Below are positions 50,124-58,746 of a DNA stretch of 64,000 bases, piece after piece. Position numbers and translations under genes: made by a program. The notes below the pieces were generated by a model. That model made no database searches. It saw only the letters and a program-made list of their open reading frames with translations, and was not told the origin of the DNA. The stretch's first letter is position 1. Each line of letters opens with the position of its first letter. The stretch is taken from assembly GCA_016719105.1 (NCBI GenBank), contig JADKAQ010000002.1:620001-684000 (forward strand), in the 5' to 3' direction. Origin of the DNA: Gemmatimonadota bacterium (GTDB taxonomy: Bacteria; Gemmatimonadota; Gemmatimonadetes; Gemmatimonadales; Gemmatimonadaceae).

Positions 50124-51623
50124 GTGGAACACACAACCGTCGCCGTCACCCATCGGAGCAGCACGCGCACAGGGCAGTGCTTTGCAGCTGCGTGTCTCGG
50201 ATTGATCCTCGTGGCATGTTCCTCGGCTGACGCGCCGGCGTCCCGCGATCCGCTCGCTGGCCGCGGCAGCGGTGCCCTGCCCGTCGAGACGCTCCAGGTG
50301 GCGTTTGCCCCCGCGGTTCCCAAACCCATCACCAGGACGTCACCCGCCAAGATCGTCATCAACCTCGAGACGCGCGAAGTGCGCAAGCGACTCGCCGACG
50401 GCGTGGAATACACGTTCTGGACGTTTGGCGGCTCGGTGCCCGGTCCCATGCTGAGGGTGCGCGCGGGCGACGAGGTCGAGTTCCATTTGAACAACCACCC
50501 GTCCAGCAAGATGCCGCACAACATCGACCTGCACGCCGTCACTGGACCGGGCGGCGGGGCGGCCGCTTCGTTCACGGCGCCGGGGCACAGTTCGCAGTTC
50601 TCCTTCGCGGCACTCAATCCGGGGCTCTACGTCTACCATTGCGCCACCGCGCCGGTCGGCATGCACATCGCCAACGGCATGTACGGCCTCATTCTCGTCG
50701 AACCCGCCGAGGGCATGCCCAAGGTCGATCGCGAGTTCTATGTCGTGCAGAGCGAGTTCTACACGGCCGGGCGGCATGGGGAGGCTGGCGTGCAGTCCTT
50801 CGACATGGAGAAAGCACTGCACGAGGATCCCGAATACGTCGTCTTCAACGGTTCGGTGGGGGCGGTGGCCGGCGACAATGCACTCAAGGCGAACGTCGGC
50901 GAGACGGTGCGCATGTACGTCGGCAACGGCGGCCCCAATCTGGTGTCGAGCTTTCACGTGATCGGCGAGATCTTCGACAAGGTCTACACCGAGGGTGGAT
51001 CCGTGGCCAACCAGCGCGACGTGCAGACCACGCTCGTCCCCGCCGGTGGCTCGGCGATGGTCGACATGAAGCTCGATGTACCGGGAACCTTCATTCTCGT
51101 GGATCACTCGATCTTCCGCGCCTTCAACAAGGGCGCGCTCGGCATGCTCAAGGTCGAGGGGGGCGAGAACAAGACGATTTACTCAGGCAAGCAGAATGAC
51201 CTGGTGTACCTCCCCGAGGGAGGTGCCGTGCAGGCGGTGCCGAACGAGGCGAGCGCCGCCCCGGAGCGCGAACTCCCACGCAACGAGCTGCTCGCTCGCG
51301 GCCAACAGGTCTTTGCCGCCAATTGCGCGGCCTGCCACCAGCTCGGCGGGGAAGGGGTCCCCGGGGCGTTCCCGCCGCTGGCAAAGAGCGACTTCCTGAT
51401 GGCGGACAAGGATCGTGCGATTGGTGTGGTGATGCGCGGGCTGTCGGGGGAAATCTCCGTGAACGGTCAGAAGTTCAACGGCGTGATGCCGAGTCTCGCC
51501 CTCAGCAACACCGACATCGCGGCCGTGTTGTCGTACGTGCGGACGAACTTCGGCAACCGCGCCACGGACCTCGTGTCGTTGCGCGATGTCCAGCGTGTGC
51601 GCGCCGCGCGTCCGAAGCCCTGA
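50124..51623 (+). CDS. nirK: Copper nitrite reductase with C-terminal cytochrome c domain
   Basis: A 499-residue enzyme reducing nitrite to nitric oxide in the periplasm. GTG 50124 gives a lipoprotein signal (LGLILVAC, Cys32). The first cupredoxin domain holds the copper ligands (MPHNIDLHAVTG; YVYHCATAPVGMHIANGMYG), the second contains SSFHVIGEIFDKVY and GTFILVDHSIFRAF. A cytochrome c domain follows (FAANCAACHQLGG, axial Met in NGVMPSL), so the electron donor is fused. This three-domain layout is known in several phyla. A TTG start at 50040 would spoil the signal sequence. Confidence 0.93.
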   Translation: MEHTTVAVTHRSSTRTGQCFAAACLGLILVACSSADAPASRDPLAGRGSGALPVETLQVAFAPAVPKPITRTSPAKIVINLETREVRKRLADGVEYTFWTFGGSVPGPMLRVRAGDEVEFHLNNHPSSKMPHNIDLHAVTGPGGGAAASFTAPGHSSQFSFAALNPGLYVYHCATAPVGMHIANGMYGLILVEPAEGMPKVDREFYVVQSEFYTAGRHGEAGVQSFDMEKALHEDPEYVVFNGSVGAVAGDNALKANVGETVRMYVGNGGPNLVSSFHVIGEIFDKVYTEGGSVANQRDVQTTLVPAGGSAMVDMKLDVPGTFILVDHSIFRAFNKGALGMLKVEGGENKTIYSGKQNDLVYLPEGGAVQAVPNEASAAPERELPRNELLARGQQVFAANCAACHQLGGEGVPGAFPPLAKSDFLMADKDRAIGVVMRGLSGEISVNGQKFNGVMPSLALSNTDIAAVLSYVRTNFGNRATDLVSLRDVQRVRAARPKP

Positions 51624-51635
51624 CGGGAGCGCAAC

Positions 51636-52463
51636 GTGCGGTTGGTGTCGTCACGTGCACTGCGTGCCTGCTCGATCATGCTCGTGCTGTGCGGCGGCGC
51701 CTGGCGCGCCGCCGCGCAGTCGCCCGCCGTTCACCGCTACCGCACGGTGACGGAGGGTCACGTGCGCCCGTTCTACCTCGCGGGGGTCGCGGACACGGGG
51801 CTAGCGGTGGCGGCGTACCAGCTCGCCGAACGCGCCGTGAGCAACGCCGACTTTCTCCGGTTTGTCATCGCCAGGCCAGAGTGGCGGCGGTCGCGTGTGG
51901 CGCGCATCGCAGCCGATCCTGCCTATCTGCGACACTGGATGGGCGATACCGTGCTCGGCCCAGGCGTGGCGGCATCGGCGCCGGTCGTCAACGTGTCGTG
52001 GTTCGCGGCGCACGCGTACGCCGAGTGGAGCGGCGCGCGCCTCCCGACCACGGCGGAGTGGGAGCTGGCAGCCGGTCGCTTCCGGCGCGCGCTTGGCGGC
52101 ACGACCGACCGTCTGCAGGCGCTCCTGCTGGAGACGTACAGTGCGCAAGCGTCGGGTGCGACGGCGAGCGCCACCCTCCGCCTGACGAGCGATGACGGAG
52201 TACTGGGGCTGCACGGCGGGCCCTGGGAGTGGGTCGACGACTTCAACGCCGTCGTCACCAGTGGCGAGTCGCGCGGCGACGGCACGCCAGATGACGGCCT
52301 GTTCTGCGCCGGCGGCGCCGCGCTTTCGGCCGATCCCGGCAACTACGCGGCTTTCATGCGCTACGCCGTCCGTGGATCGCTGCGAGGCTCGTATGCGCTG
52401 GCGACACTTGGGTTCCGCGTGGCGCGTGACGCGGCGCCACTTCGGTCGAGAGGCAAACGATGA
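51636..52463 (+). CDS. nirV: NirV-like SUMF1/formylglycine-generating-enzyme-fold protein
   Basis: A 275-residue exported protein (signal ending AWRAAAQ) with SUMF1-fold markers: PFYLAGVADTGLAVAAYQLAERAVSNADFLRFV, NVSWFAAHAYAEWSGARLPTTAEWELAA, WEWVDDFN and the C-terminal RYAVRGSLRGSYALATLGFRVAR. The copper-binding cysteine pair of true formylglycine-generating enzymes is not evident. NirV proteins are encoded next to nirK in many denitrifiers; their role is unresolved, possibly maturation. GTG start 12 bases after nirK, ATGA overlap with the next gene. Confidence 0.82.
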   Translation: MRLVSSRALRACSIMLVLCGGAWRAAAQSPAVHRYRTVTEGHVRPFYLAGVADTGLAVAAYQLAERAVSNADFLRFVIARPEWRRSRVARIAADPAYLRHWMGDTVLGPGVAASAPVVNVSWFAAHAYAEWSGARLPTTAEWELAAGRFRRALGGTTDRLQALLLETYSAQASGATASATLRLTSDDGVLGLHGGPWEWVDDFNAVVTSGESRGDGTPDDGLFCAGGAALSADPGNYAAFMRYAVRGSLRGSYALATLGFRVARDAAPLRSRGKR

Positions 52464-53092
52464 AAAGCAACATGTACACGCCACGCTTGGCACTCATGAT
52501 CGCCGGCGCCCTGCTGCAGCTCTCCGCCGCCGCGCAGGCGCAGGCGCAGGCGCGGGCACGGGCGCGGGACGAGACGAAGGCCCTCCCCGATCATTCGCTC
52601 TACCGCCTCACCGGCCGATGGACCAACCACGACGGCCGCTCGCTCGGGCTCGCCGAGCTGCGCGGCGAGACGGTGGTACTCGCGATGGTGTACACCTCCT
52701 GCACGATGACCTGCCCGCTCATCACCCGGGAGATGCAGTCGGTGCAGCGCGCGCTCCCGCCCGACGTGCGCCCACGCGTGCGATTCGTGCTCGCCTCGTT
52801 CGACCCGGCGCGCGATTCGGTCGGCGCGTTGCGGCGCCACGTGGAGAAGATGGCGCTCGACGCGCGGTGGCTCGCCTTGCGCGGCGCGCCGCCGGATGTG
52901 CGACAGCTCGCCGTGCTCCTGAACGTCAGCTACCGTCAGCTGCCAAGCGGGGACTTCGACCATTCGAACATCATCAGCGTGCTCGACGCGGACGGCGTGC
53001 TGCGCTTCCAGTCGCCGCGCGTCCCCGGCGACCGCGAGGCGCTGGGCAAGGCCGTCGTGGCGGCAACACGGACGCCTGCTTCTGCCCGTTAG
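52460..53092 (+). CDS. SCO1/SenC family copper chaperone
   Basis: A 210-residue thioredoxin-fold protein with signal peptide (LMIAGALLQLSAAAQAQAQA). It has the copper-binding CTMTC motif in VYTSCTMTCPLITREMQ and the conserved His in SGDFDHSNIISVLD. Members deliver copper to cytochrome oxidase CuA; here, placed after nirK and nirV, it probably metallates NirK. The QAQAQARARAR stretch after the signal is low complexity. It overlaps nirV by four bases. Confidence 0.88.
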   Translation: MKSNMYTPRLALMIAGALLQLSAAAQAQAQARARARDETKALPDHSLYRLTGRWTNHDGRSLGLAELRGETVVLAMVYTSCTMTCPLITREMQSVQRALPPDVRPRVRFVLASFDPARDSVGALRRHVEKMALDARWLALRGAPPDVRQLAVLLNVSYRQLPSGDFDHSNIISVLDADGVLRFQSPRVPGDREALGKAVVAATRTPASAR

Positions 53093-53129
53093 CTATCCTC
53101 ATCATTGCTTCCTTGTCCGGGCCCTTCCC

Positions 53130-54536
53130 ATGCGTGCCATTCCCGCGTTGCTCTGCGCGACCGTGTGCACCCTGGCCGGCGGGATGTGCATCGCCTCGCC
53201 CGGGCAGGCCCAAACGGCGCCACGCGCGTCGCGCCCCCCCTTCGAGAACCTCCGCTTTCGCGAGAACTGGGCGGAGGCGCCCAGTGGCGATCCGCTGGAT
53301 CCGCTCAAGCACATAACGCTGAGCAACCGCGGCGGCGCGTGGCTCTCCCTGGGGGGGCACCTGCGTGTGCGTGGTGAGTCGGTCCGGCATTTCCTCGGTG
53401 GAGGGACTGGGACGCGCACCGATGCCTTTCTCGCGGTGCGCGCGCACCTGCACGCCGACCTCCATCTGGGGACGCACCTGCGCGGCTTCGTGGAAGGACG
53501 CGTGGCCGACGTGGCCGGGCGCGAACTGCCAGGCGGGGCGCGCCCCCTGGATCGCAATCGCGGAGACCTTGGCAACGCCTTCGTCGAGCTGGCGGGCACG
53601 CTGAGCGGCGCTCGCGCCGCAGCGCGGTTCGGCCGTCAGGAGTTGCTCCTGGGGCGCGAACGCATCATCTCCCCGCTCGACTGGGCCAACGTGCGTCGGG
53701 TGTTCGAGGGAGGGAACGTGGAGGTTCGGCGCGGAGCGCTGGCGTTCAGCGCCTCCTCGGTTCGTCCGCTCGTGCTGCGCCCGCTCCGGCGCGACATCGC
53801 CGACGACGTCACGCGCCTCTGGGGCACGACGGTCGCATGGCAGCCGGCGCGAGGTGGGCGCGTGTTGGAAAGCGCGGTGTTGGTGAAGTCGGTGCGCGGG
53901 GTGGGAACGCCCCCGCAGGCAAGACGGGCCACCGCGACGACGCGCCTCGTCACGCCCATCGTGCGTCCCGATCTTGCCCTCGAGGTCGAGGGCGGTGTCC
54001 AACGCGTGGAGGGGACGGGCGGCGCCACCTGGGCGACGATGTTCGCCACCGATCTCACGTGGTCGCCAGCGCGACCGGGGTCGCCGTCTGTCACCATTGG
54101 CCTCGACCGCGCGAGCGGCACACGAGCGGGAGTGCCGGCACAGAGCGGCACGTGGGATCAGTTGTATCCGCTGGGACACGCATACGCGGGGTTCGCTGAC
54201 GCCTTGGGGCGTCGCAACCTGATGGAGGAGCGCATCGTCACGCAGTTCTCACCCACTCCATTCGTTCGGATCAGGACGTCGGCGCACGCCTTTCAACGCG
54301 CGTCGGCGGCCGACGCCGCGTACGATGTCGCGGGGGGGATCTTCCGATCCGCGAGCGCCACCGCGACGTCGCGCGACGTCGGCAAGGAAATCGACGTCAC
54401 GCTGCAGTGGCGGCTGGCGTCGCACCTGCGCGTGGACGGCGGCCTCGCGCGGTTCACACCTGGCCGGTTCCCGCACCAGACTGGGAGTGCGCTCCCGTAC
54501 TCGTGGATCTTCTCGTCAATCACCGCGACATTCTGA
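53130..54536 (+). CDS. Alginate-export-like outer membrane porin
   Basis: A 468-residue barrel protein with a signal peptide (to about 27, AQT) and the family opening FENLRFRENWAEAP...LGGHLRVRGESVRHFLGGGTGTRTDAFLAVRAHLHADLHLGTHLRGFVEGRVAD, then RFGRQELLLGRERIISPLDWANVRRVFEGG. Arg/Glu-rich alternating strands resemble AlgE-type monomeric anion channels. It ends with aromatic Phe (SSITATF). Its place after nirK-nirV-sco suggests nitrite uptake through the outer membrane, which is inference. Confidence 0.75.
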   Translation: MRAIPALLCATVCTLAGGMCIASPGQAQTAPRASRPPFENLRFRENWAEAPSGDPLDPLKHITLSNRGGAWLSLGGHLRVRGESVRHFLGGGTGTRTDAFLAVRAHLHADLHLGTHLRGFVEGRVADVAGRELPGGARPLDRNRGDLGNAFVELAGTLSGARAAARFGRQELLLGRERIISPLDWANVRRVFEGGNVEVRRGALAFSASSVRPLVLRPLRRDIADDVTRLWGTTVAWQPARGGRVLESAVLVKSVRGVGTPPQARRATATTRLVTPIVRPDLALEVEGGVQRVEGTGGATWATMFATDLTWSPARPGSPSVTIGLDRASGTRAGVPAQSGTWDQLYPLGHAYAGFADALGRRNLMEERIVTQFSPTPFVRIRTSAHAFQRASAADAAYDVAGGIFRSASATATSRDVGKEIDVTLQWRLASHLRVDGGLARFTPGRFPHQTGSALPYSWIFSSITATF

Positions 54537-54644
54537 TCACGTACCGCGCTCGTCCATCCGAGACCCGTCGGAGGTCGATGAATGCGTGGGCATCGGCGCG
54601 CCTGTTCTTCACGGCGCGCGCGCCCCGCGTTAAACTCCCCGCCC

Positions 54645-56027
54645 GTGCCCAAGACTGTCCGCAAGACCCTCGACGGGCTGCGATCGTCCAAGCCCGTCCT
54701 CCCCACCTCGACCACGCCGGAGTCGCTGCGTGAGTTGATGGCCGTGCGCGAAATCGTGCACGCCTTCCTCAACGCCGACCGTCCCGAGGAGGTCTTTCAG
54801 TTCGCGCTCGACCGCGTCAGTCCGCTGGTCGGGGCGACCTTCGCCTCCGTGTACCTCGTCGACGGCGTCTCCGAGCTCATGCACCTCGTGGCCGCGCACA
54901 ACTTCCCCGAGCGCTATCAACCATGGCTCGGCGAAATGCGCGTACGACTCGGCTTCGGCCCCAGCGGCGAAGCGGCGGCCGAGAAGCGGATCATCGAGGT
55001 CCCCGACGTCTTTGCCGATTCCGACCTCGACGACTGGGTCGAGGTGGCCTCGGAGCTCGGCTTCAAGTCACTCGTCGCCCTCCCCCTGCAAACGGCCAGC
55101 AAGGTGCTGGGGGCGGTGACGTTCTACTTCGCCGACTCGGGGGCGCGGGGCAAGGAATCCCGCGGCATGATGCGCCTGGTGGCCGACCAGATGGCCGCCA
55201 CGGCCGAAAAGGCGTCGCTCATCGATCAGTTGCGGCGGACCAACGCGGCGCTCACCGAGGCCAACGCCGAGCTCGAGGAACAGTACGCCGCGGTCGTCGA
55301 GGCGCGGCGCGCCAAGGACGAGTTCCTGGCCAACATCTCCCATGAGCTGCGCACCCCGCTCACCTCGGTGCTGGGCTACATCTCCATCCTGCAGGAGGAG
55401 CTCTCCGGGCCGCTCACCGACGGGCAACGGCACGACCTGCTGCACGTGAAGCGGTCGAGCGAGCGATTGCTGGAGCTCATCGAGGACCTGCTGGAGCTCA
55501 CGACGCTGACGCGAGGCGACATCTCGCTCTTCGTCGAGGAGTTCGACCCGGCGCTGGTGCTGCAGGAAGTCGTGGCGACGGTGGCTGGGCGGCCGAACGA
55601 GGTGGAGCTGCGGGTCGACGAGCCGCCGCCGTTCCTGCCGCGCATGAAGTCGGATCGCAAGAAAATCGCCCGTATCCTCGTTAGCTTGCTCGGCAACGCC
55701 TACAAGTTCACCGCGCGCGGGCACGTGCAGGTCGGCGTGACGCTGGTGGGCGATCGTGTGCAGTACCGCGTCTCGGACACCGGGATCGGGATCCCCATCG
55801 AGGCGCAGGCGACGGTGTTCGAGGAGTTCCGCCAGGCCGATGGCTCGGTCACGCGCCGCTATGGCGGCTCGGGGCTGGGGCTGGCGTTGGCGCGGCGGCT
55901 CTCCCGCCTGTTGGGGGGAGACGTGGAATTGGTATCGGCAACGGGGATCGGGACGAGCTTCACCGTCTCGCTCCCGCTCGAGTTCGAACCTGCGCGCGAC
56001 GCGCGGGGCAACCTCACGATCACGTAA
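54645..56027 (+). CDS. GAF-domain sensor histidine kinase
   Basis: A 460-residue cytoplasmic kinase. Residues about 30-195 form a GAF domain (EIVHAFLNADRPEEVFQFALDRVSPLVGATFASVYLVDG, SLVALPLQTASKVLGAVTFYF), followed by a coiled coil (LIDQLRRTNAALTEANAELEEQYAAVVEARRAK). HisKA carries the phospho-His in FLANISHELRTPLTSVLGYISILQEEL and HATPase_c has VSLLGNAYKFTARG, VSDTGIGIP and GGSGLGLALARRL. No response regulator is adjacent. GTG 54645 (MPKTVRKTL) is chosen; the frame is open to 54582. Confidence 0.9.
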   Translation: MPKTVRKTLDGLRSSKPVLPTSTTPESLRELMAVREIVHAFLNADRPEEVFQFALDRVSPLVGATFASVYLVDGVSELMHLVAAHNFPERYQPWLGEMRVRLGFGPSGEAAAEKRIIEVPDVFADSDLDDWVEVASELGFKSLVALPLQTASKVLGAVTFYFADSGARGKESRGMMRLVADQMAATAEKASLIDQLRRTNAALTEANAELEEQYAAVVEARRAKDEFLANISHELRTPLTSVLGYISILQEELSGPLTDGQRHDLLHVKRSSERLLELIEDLLELTTLTRGDISLFVEEFDPALVLQEVVATVAGRPNEVELRVDEPPPFLPRMKSDRKKIARILVSLLGNAYKFTARGHVQVGVTLVGDRVQYRVSDTGIGIPIEAQATVFEEFRQADGSVTRRYGGSGLGLALARRLSRLLGGDVELVSATGIGTSFTVSLPLEFEPARDARGNLTIT

Positions 56028-56033
56028 TCGGGC

Positions 56034-56321
56034 ATGACCCAACGACGCACGATGCAGGAGATGCGCACGACGCTCGCCCCCGCCGATGTCCTGGCGGCGG
56101 CCAAGGAGTTCTTCTCCCGTCGCATCAACATCTACGCCGCCTTCCCCGAGCAGGAGAGCGCCGCGCACCTCACGCTGCGCGGGCAGGGGGGAGAAGAGAT
56201 CGTGATCGGCGCCATCCCGCGCGACGGGGCGACGCTGGTCACCGGGGCCTCGTACATGTTCGACGCGCAGGTGTCGCGCTTCTTGTCGACGTTGCCGCGC
56301 GCCGCCGAGGTCCTGGCATGA
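56034..56321 (+). CDS. Small protein of unknown family
   Basis: A 95-residue soluble protein: a helix (LAPADVLAAAKEFFSRRINIYAAF), then beta strands (AAHLTLRGQGGEEIVIGAIPRDGATLVTGASYMFDAQVSRFLSTL). No signal and no cysteine. It overlaps the next gene by ATGA and follows the kinase by six bases, so all four genes up to moxR look co-transcribed. I do not recognise a family. Confidence 0.6.
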   Translation: MTQRRTMQEMRTTLAPADVLAAAKEFFSRRINIYAAFPEQESAAHLTLRGQGGEEIVIGAIPRDGATLVTGASYMFDAQVSRFLSTLPRAAEVLA

Positions 56322-56653
56322 GCGCCGCGACGCCGTTCACGACGCAGCTCCGGAGCCGTCCCGAGGGGATCCGCCTTGGCACGGGAAACGAGCCGGTCAT
56401 CACGCTGCGGGTGCAGATCCCCGAGGTGTGGGATACGATTCGCGTCGACGCGCCGGCAGACACGCCGGTGTCGGTGGTGAAGGAGCGGGCGCTGCAGGCG
56501 CTGATGCCTGACGAGTCCGCGCATCACGCCGACTACGTCATCAAGCTGGCCGGTTGGGAGGTGCTCGACGAGCGCGTCTCGCTGACCGATGCCGGCGCGA
56601 AGCAGGGGTCGATCTTCCTCCTCACCAGTCGTCGTCGTCATCCCGTCCGCTGA
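56318..56653 (+). CDS. Small protein with probable ubiquitin-like (beta-grasp) fold
   Basis: A 111-residue protein. After a variable N-terminus the order is strand (VITLRVQIPEVWD), strand (TIRVDAPADTP), helix (VSVVKERALQALM), strand (ADYVIKLAGWEVLDERVSL) and a turn with a final strand (TDAGAKQGSIFLLTSRRR). This is the beta-beta-alpha-beta-beta layout of ubiquitin/YukD-like proteins, with VLDERVSLTDAGAKQGSIFLL matching the ubiquitin C-terminal half. There is no C-terminal GG. It is in a cluster with moxR. Fold assignment is by pattern only. Confidence 0.5.
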   Translation: MSAATPFTTQLRSRPEGIRLGTGNEPVITLRVQIPEVWDTIRVDAPADTPVSVVKERALQALMPDESAHHADYVIKLAGWEVLDERVSLTDAGAKQGSIFLLTSRRRHPVR

Positions 56654-57687
56654 GCCACACGACCGTTCCCCCGACGTCCTCCCCCGCTGCCGCCACGACG
56701 CCTGAGGCGTTGCTGGCGGCCGCGTCGCGTCTGCGCGAGGAAGTGGCGCGGCGCATCGTGGGACAGCGCGAGGTGCTCGACGAGATCCTGATGGCGATCC
56801 TGGCCGGCGGGCACGCGCTCCTGGTGGGGGTCCCCGGGCTGGCCAAGACGCTGATGATCAAGTCGGTGGCCGATGCGATGCAGCTGGACTTCCGGCGCAT
56901 CCAGTTCACGCCGGATCTCGTTCCCAGCGACATCACCGGGACCGAGATCCTCGAGGAGAACACAAGCACCGGCGGGCGCTCGTTCCGCTTCGTGAAGGGC
57001 CCCGTCTTCGCCAACATCGTCCTGGCCGACGAGATCAACCGCGCCCCGCCGCGCACGCAAGCGGCGTTGCTCGAAGCGATGCAGGAGCACCGCGTGACGG
57101 CGGCCGGCGAGACGATGCGGCTGCCGGAGCCGTTCTTCGTGCTGGCGACGCAGAACCCGATCGAGCAGGAGGGGACCTACCCGCTCCCCGAGGCGCAGCT
57201 CGATCGGTTCCTCTTCGACATTCGCGTCGGCTATCCTAACGAGGACGAGGAAGTGGCGATCCTGCGGGCGACGACCGGGCGCTCGGAGGTGGAGCTGGTG
57301 CCGGTGCTGGACGGCGCGCAGACGCTGGCGCTGCAGCGGCTGGCGCGCGATGTGGCGGCGAGCGAGCCGGCGCTGCGGTACGCCGCCGCGCTGGCGCGTG
57401 CGACGCGCCCCGACTCGTCAGGCGCCCCGGAACTCGTGCGGAAGTACGCGCGCTGGGGGGCCGGGCCACGCGCGGGGCAGGCGTTGATCCTCGGCGCCAA
57501 GGCGCACGCGCTGCTGTCGGGGCGCATGGCGGTGGCCCCGGAGGACATTCGTCGCGTGGCGGGGCCGGTGTTGCGGCATCGCGTGCTGCCGAACTTCGCG
57601 GCGGAGGCCGAGGGGATCGGGGCGGAGCGGATCGTGCGCGAGGTGCTGGAGCGGGTGAGCGCGCCGTCGAGCGGCGTGCGGCTTTAG
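56650..57687 (+). CDS. MoxR family AAA+ ATPase
   Basis: A 345-residue chaperone-like ATPase: ARRIVGQREVLDEILMAILAGGHALLVGVPGLAKT (Walker A), QFTPDLVPSDITGTEIL, FANIVLADEINRAPPRTQAALLEAMQEHRVT (Walker B) and ATQNPIEQEGTYPLPEAQLDRFLF. It typically assembles or activates a partner with a von Willebrand or DUF58 domain, encoded next here. The start is unusual: CTG 56650 overlaps the upstream TGA (CTGA) and is the only candidate before a TTG at about 56713. Confidence 0.9.
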   Translation: MSHTTVPPTSSPAAATTPEALLAAASRLREEVARRIVGQREVLDEILMAILAGGHALLVGVPGLAKTLMIKSVADAMQLDFRRIQFTPDLVPSDITGTEILEENTSTGGRSFRFVKGPVFANIVLADEINRAPPRTQAALLEAMQEHRVTAAGETMRLPEPFFVLATQNPIEQEGTYPLPEAQLDRFLFDIRVGYPNEDEEVAILRATTGRSEVELVPVLDGAQTLALQRLARDVAASEPALRYAAALARATRPDSSGAPELVRKYARWGAGPRAGQALILGAKAHALLSGRMAVAPEDIRRVAGPVLRHRVLPNFAAEAEGIGAERIVREVLERVSAPSSGVRL

Positions 57688-57697
57688 GGTACGGAGA

Positions 57698-57762
57698 GGG
57701 AGGGAATGGTACGGGTGATGGGGGGTGGGGGGCGTATGTTGTTGTTGGGGGGGGCCCCCCAA
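57698..57762 (+). other. G-rich tract and G8C6 hairpin before the DUF58 gene
   Basis: Five G-runs of three or more (57698-57732, including two G6 runs one base apart) meet the pattern for a G-quadruplex on the coding strand. They are followed by TTGGGGGG-GG-CCCCCCAA (57745-57762), a perfect palindrome. The stretch lies between moxR and DUF58. Confidence 0.6.
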
Positions 57763-57870
57763 TCGTCGCGGCCGTTCGAGCGCGCGCGCCTCGTCCCCCC
57801 GCTACCGCCCGCCGCTCCCACGCCCCCGTCGCTCCCGCTCCCCCCCTCGCGCGCGCGCTGACCCCCTCGC

Positions 57871-58743
57871 ATGTCGATCCCGCGCGAGTACGGCCCCATC
57901 CTCGACGCGGTTCGCGGCCTCACCTGGCCGGCGCGCCGGCGGGTGAGCGGCGTCCACACCGGTTCGCACCTCTCGCGCCTGCGCGGGCGTGCCCCCGAGC
58001 TGAGTGAGTACCGGCTCTACCGCCAGGGCGACGACCCGCGCCAGCTCGACTGGAAGCTCCTCGCGCGCAGCGATCGCGCCTTTACCCGGCTCTCCGACGA
58101 TCGCGCCGTCCACCCCACCTGGTTCCTCGTCGATGCGTCGGCCTCCATGGCCTTTCCCTCGGCGTCGCAGGCCAAGTGGTGGATGGCGCGCGCCCTGGCG
58201 ACGGCGCTGGCGTCGATCGCCCAGCGCGCCGGCGACCCGGTGGGGGCGATCATCGTGGCCAGTGGCGGGACCGCACACGTGCGCGCCCGCACGCGTGCCG
58301 ACGTCCTGGTGGAGCTGGTATCGGCGTTAGGCAGCGTGGTGCCGGCGGGGGCGGCCGAGGCGGCGCCGTCGCTCGTGCTCGTCCCCGAGCGCGCGCGCCT
58401 CGTCATCCTCTCCGACCTGCTGGGCGACGAAGGAGCGCTCCGCCACGCGGCCGCGGCGCGCACCAGCGCCGGTGGCGACGTGCACGTCCTGCACATCGTC
58501 TCGCGCGAGGAGCTGGAGCCACCGGCGTCCATCGCCCTCGCGGTCGACCCTGAGGACCCCACCGTCGAGCGCCCCTTCGACGCCGCGGCGCGCGCCGCCT
58601 ACGTCGCACGGTTCGCCGAATGGCGCGAAACCACCGCACGGGCCTGGCGACTGGCCGGGGCGACCTATCGTCAGGTGCAAGCGGAGGACGACCCCGGCCT
58701 CGTGGCGCGCGCCGTGGCGACCGGCGCGCGTGAGGGGCGCTAG
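57871..58743 (+). CDS. DUF58 domain protein
   Basis: A 290-residue protein with the hallmark GSHLSRLRGRAPELSEYRLYRQGDDPRQLDWKLLARSDRAFTRLSDD followed by a vWA-like fold with a MIDAS-like DASAS segment (WFLVDASASMAFPSASQAKW). It is the usual partner of MoxR in this conserved cluster. The N-terminal membrane helices seen in many DUF58 proteins are absent, so it is probably cytoplasmic. ATG 57871 follows a GC-rich spacer with no clear ribosome site. Confidence 0.9.
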   Translation: MSIPREYGPILDAVRGLTWPARRRVSGVHTGSHLSRLRGRAPELSEYRLYRQGDDPRQLDWKLLARSDRAFTRLSDDRAVHPTWFLVDASASMAFPSASQAKWWMARALATALASIAQRAGDPVGAIIVASGGTAHVRARTRADVLVELVSALGSVVPAGAAEAAPSLVLVPERARLVILSDLLGDEGALRHAAAARTSAGGDVHVLHIVSREELEPPASIALAVDPEDPTVERPFDAAARAAYVARFAEWRETTARAWRLAGATYRQVQAEDDPGLVARAVATGAREGR

Positions 58744-58746
58744 CGC

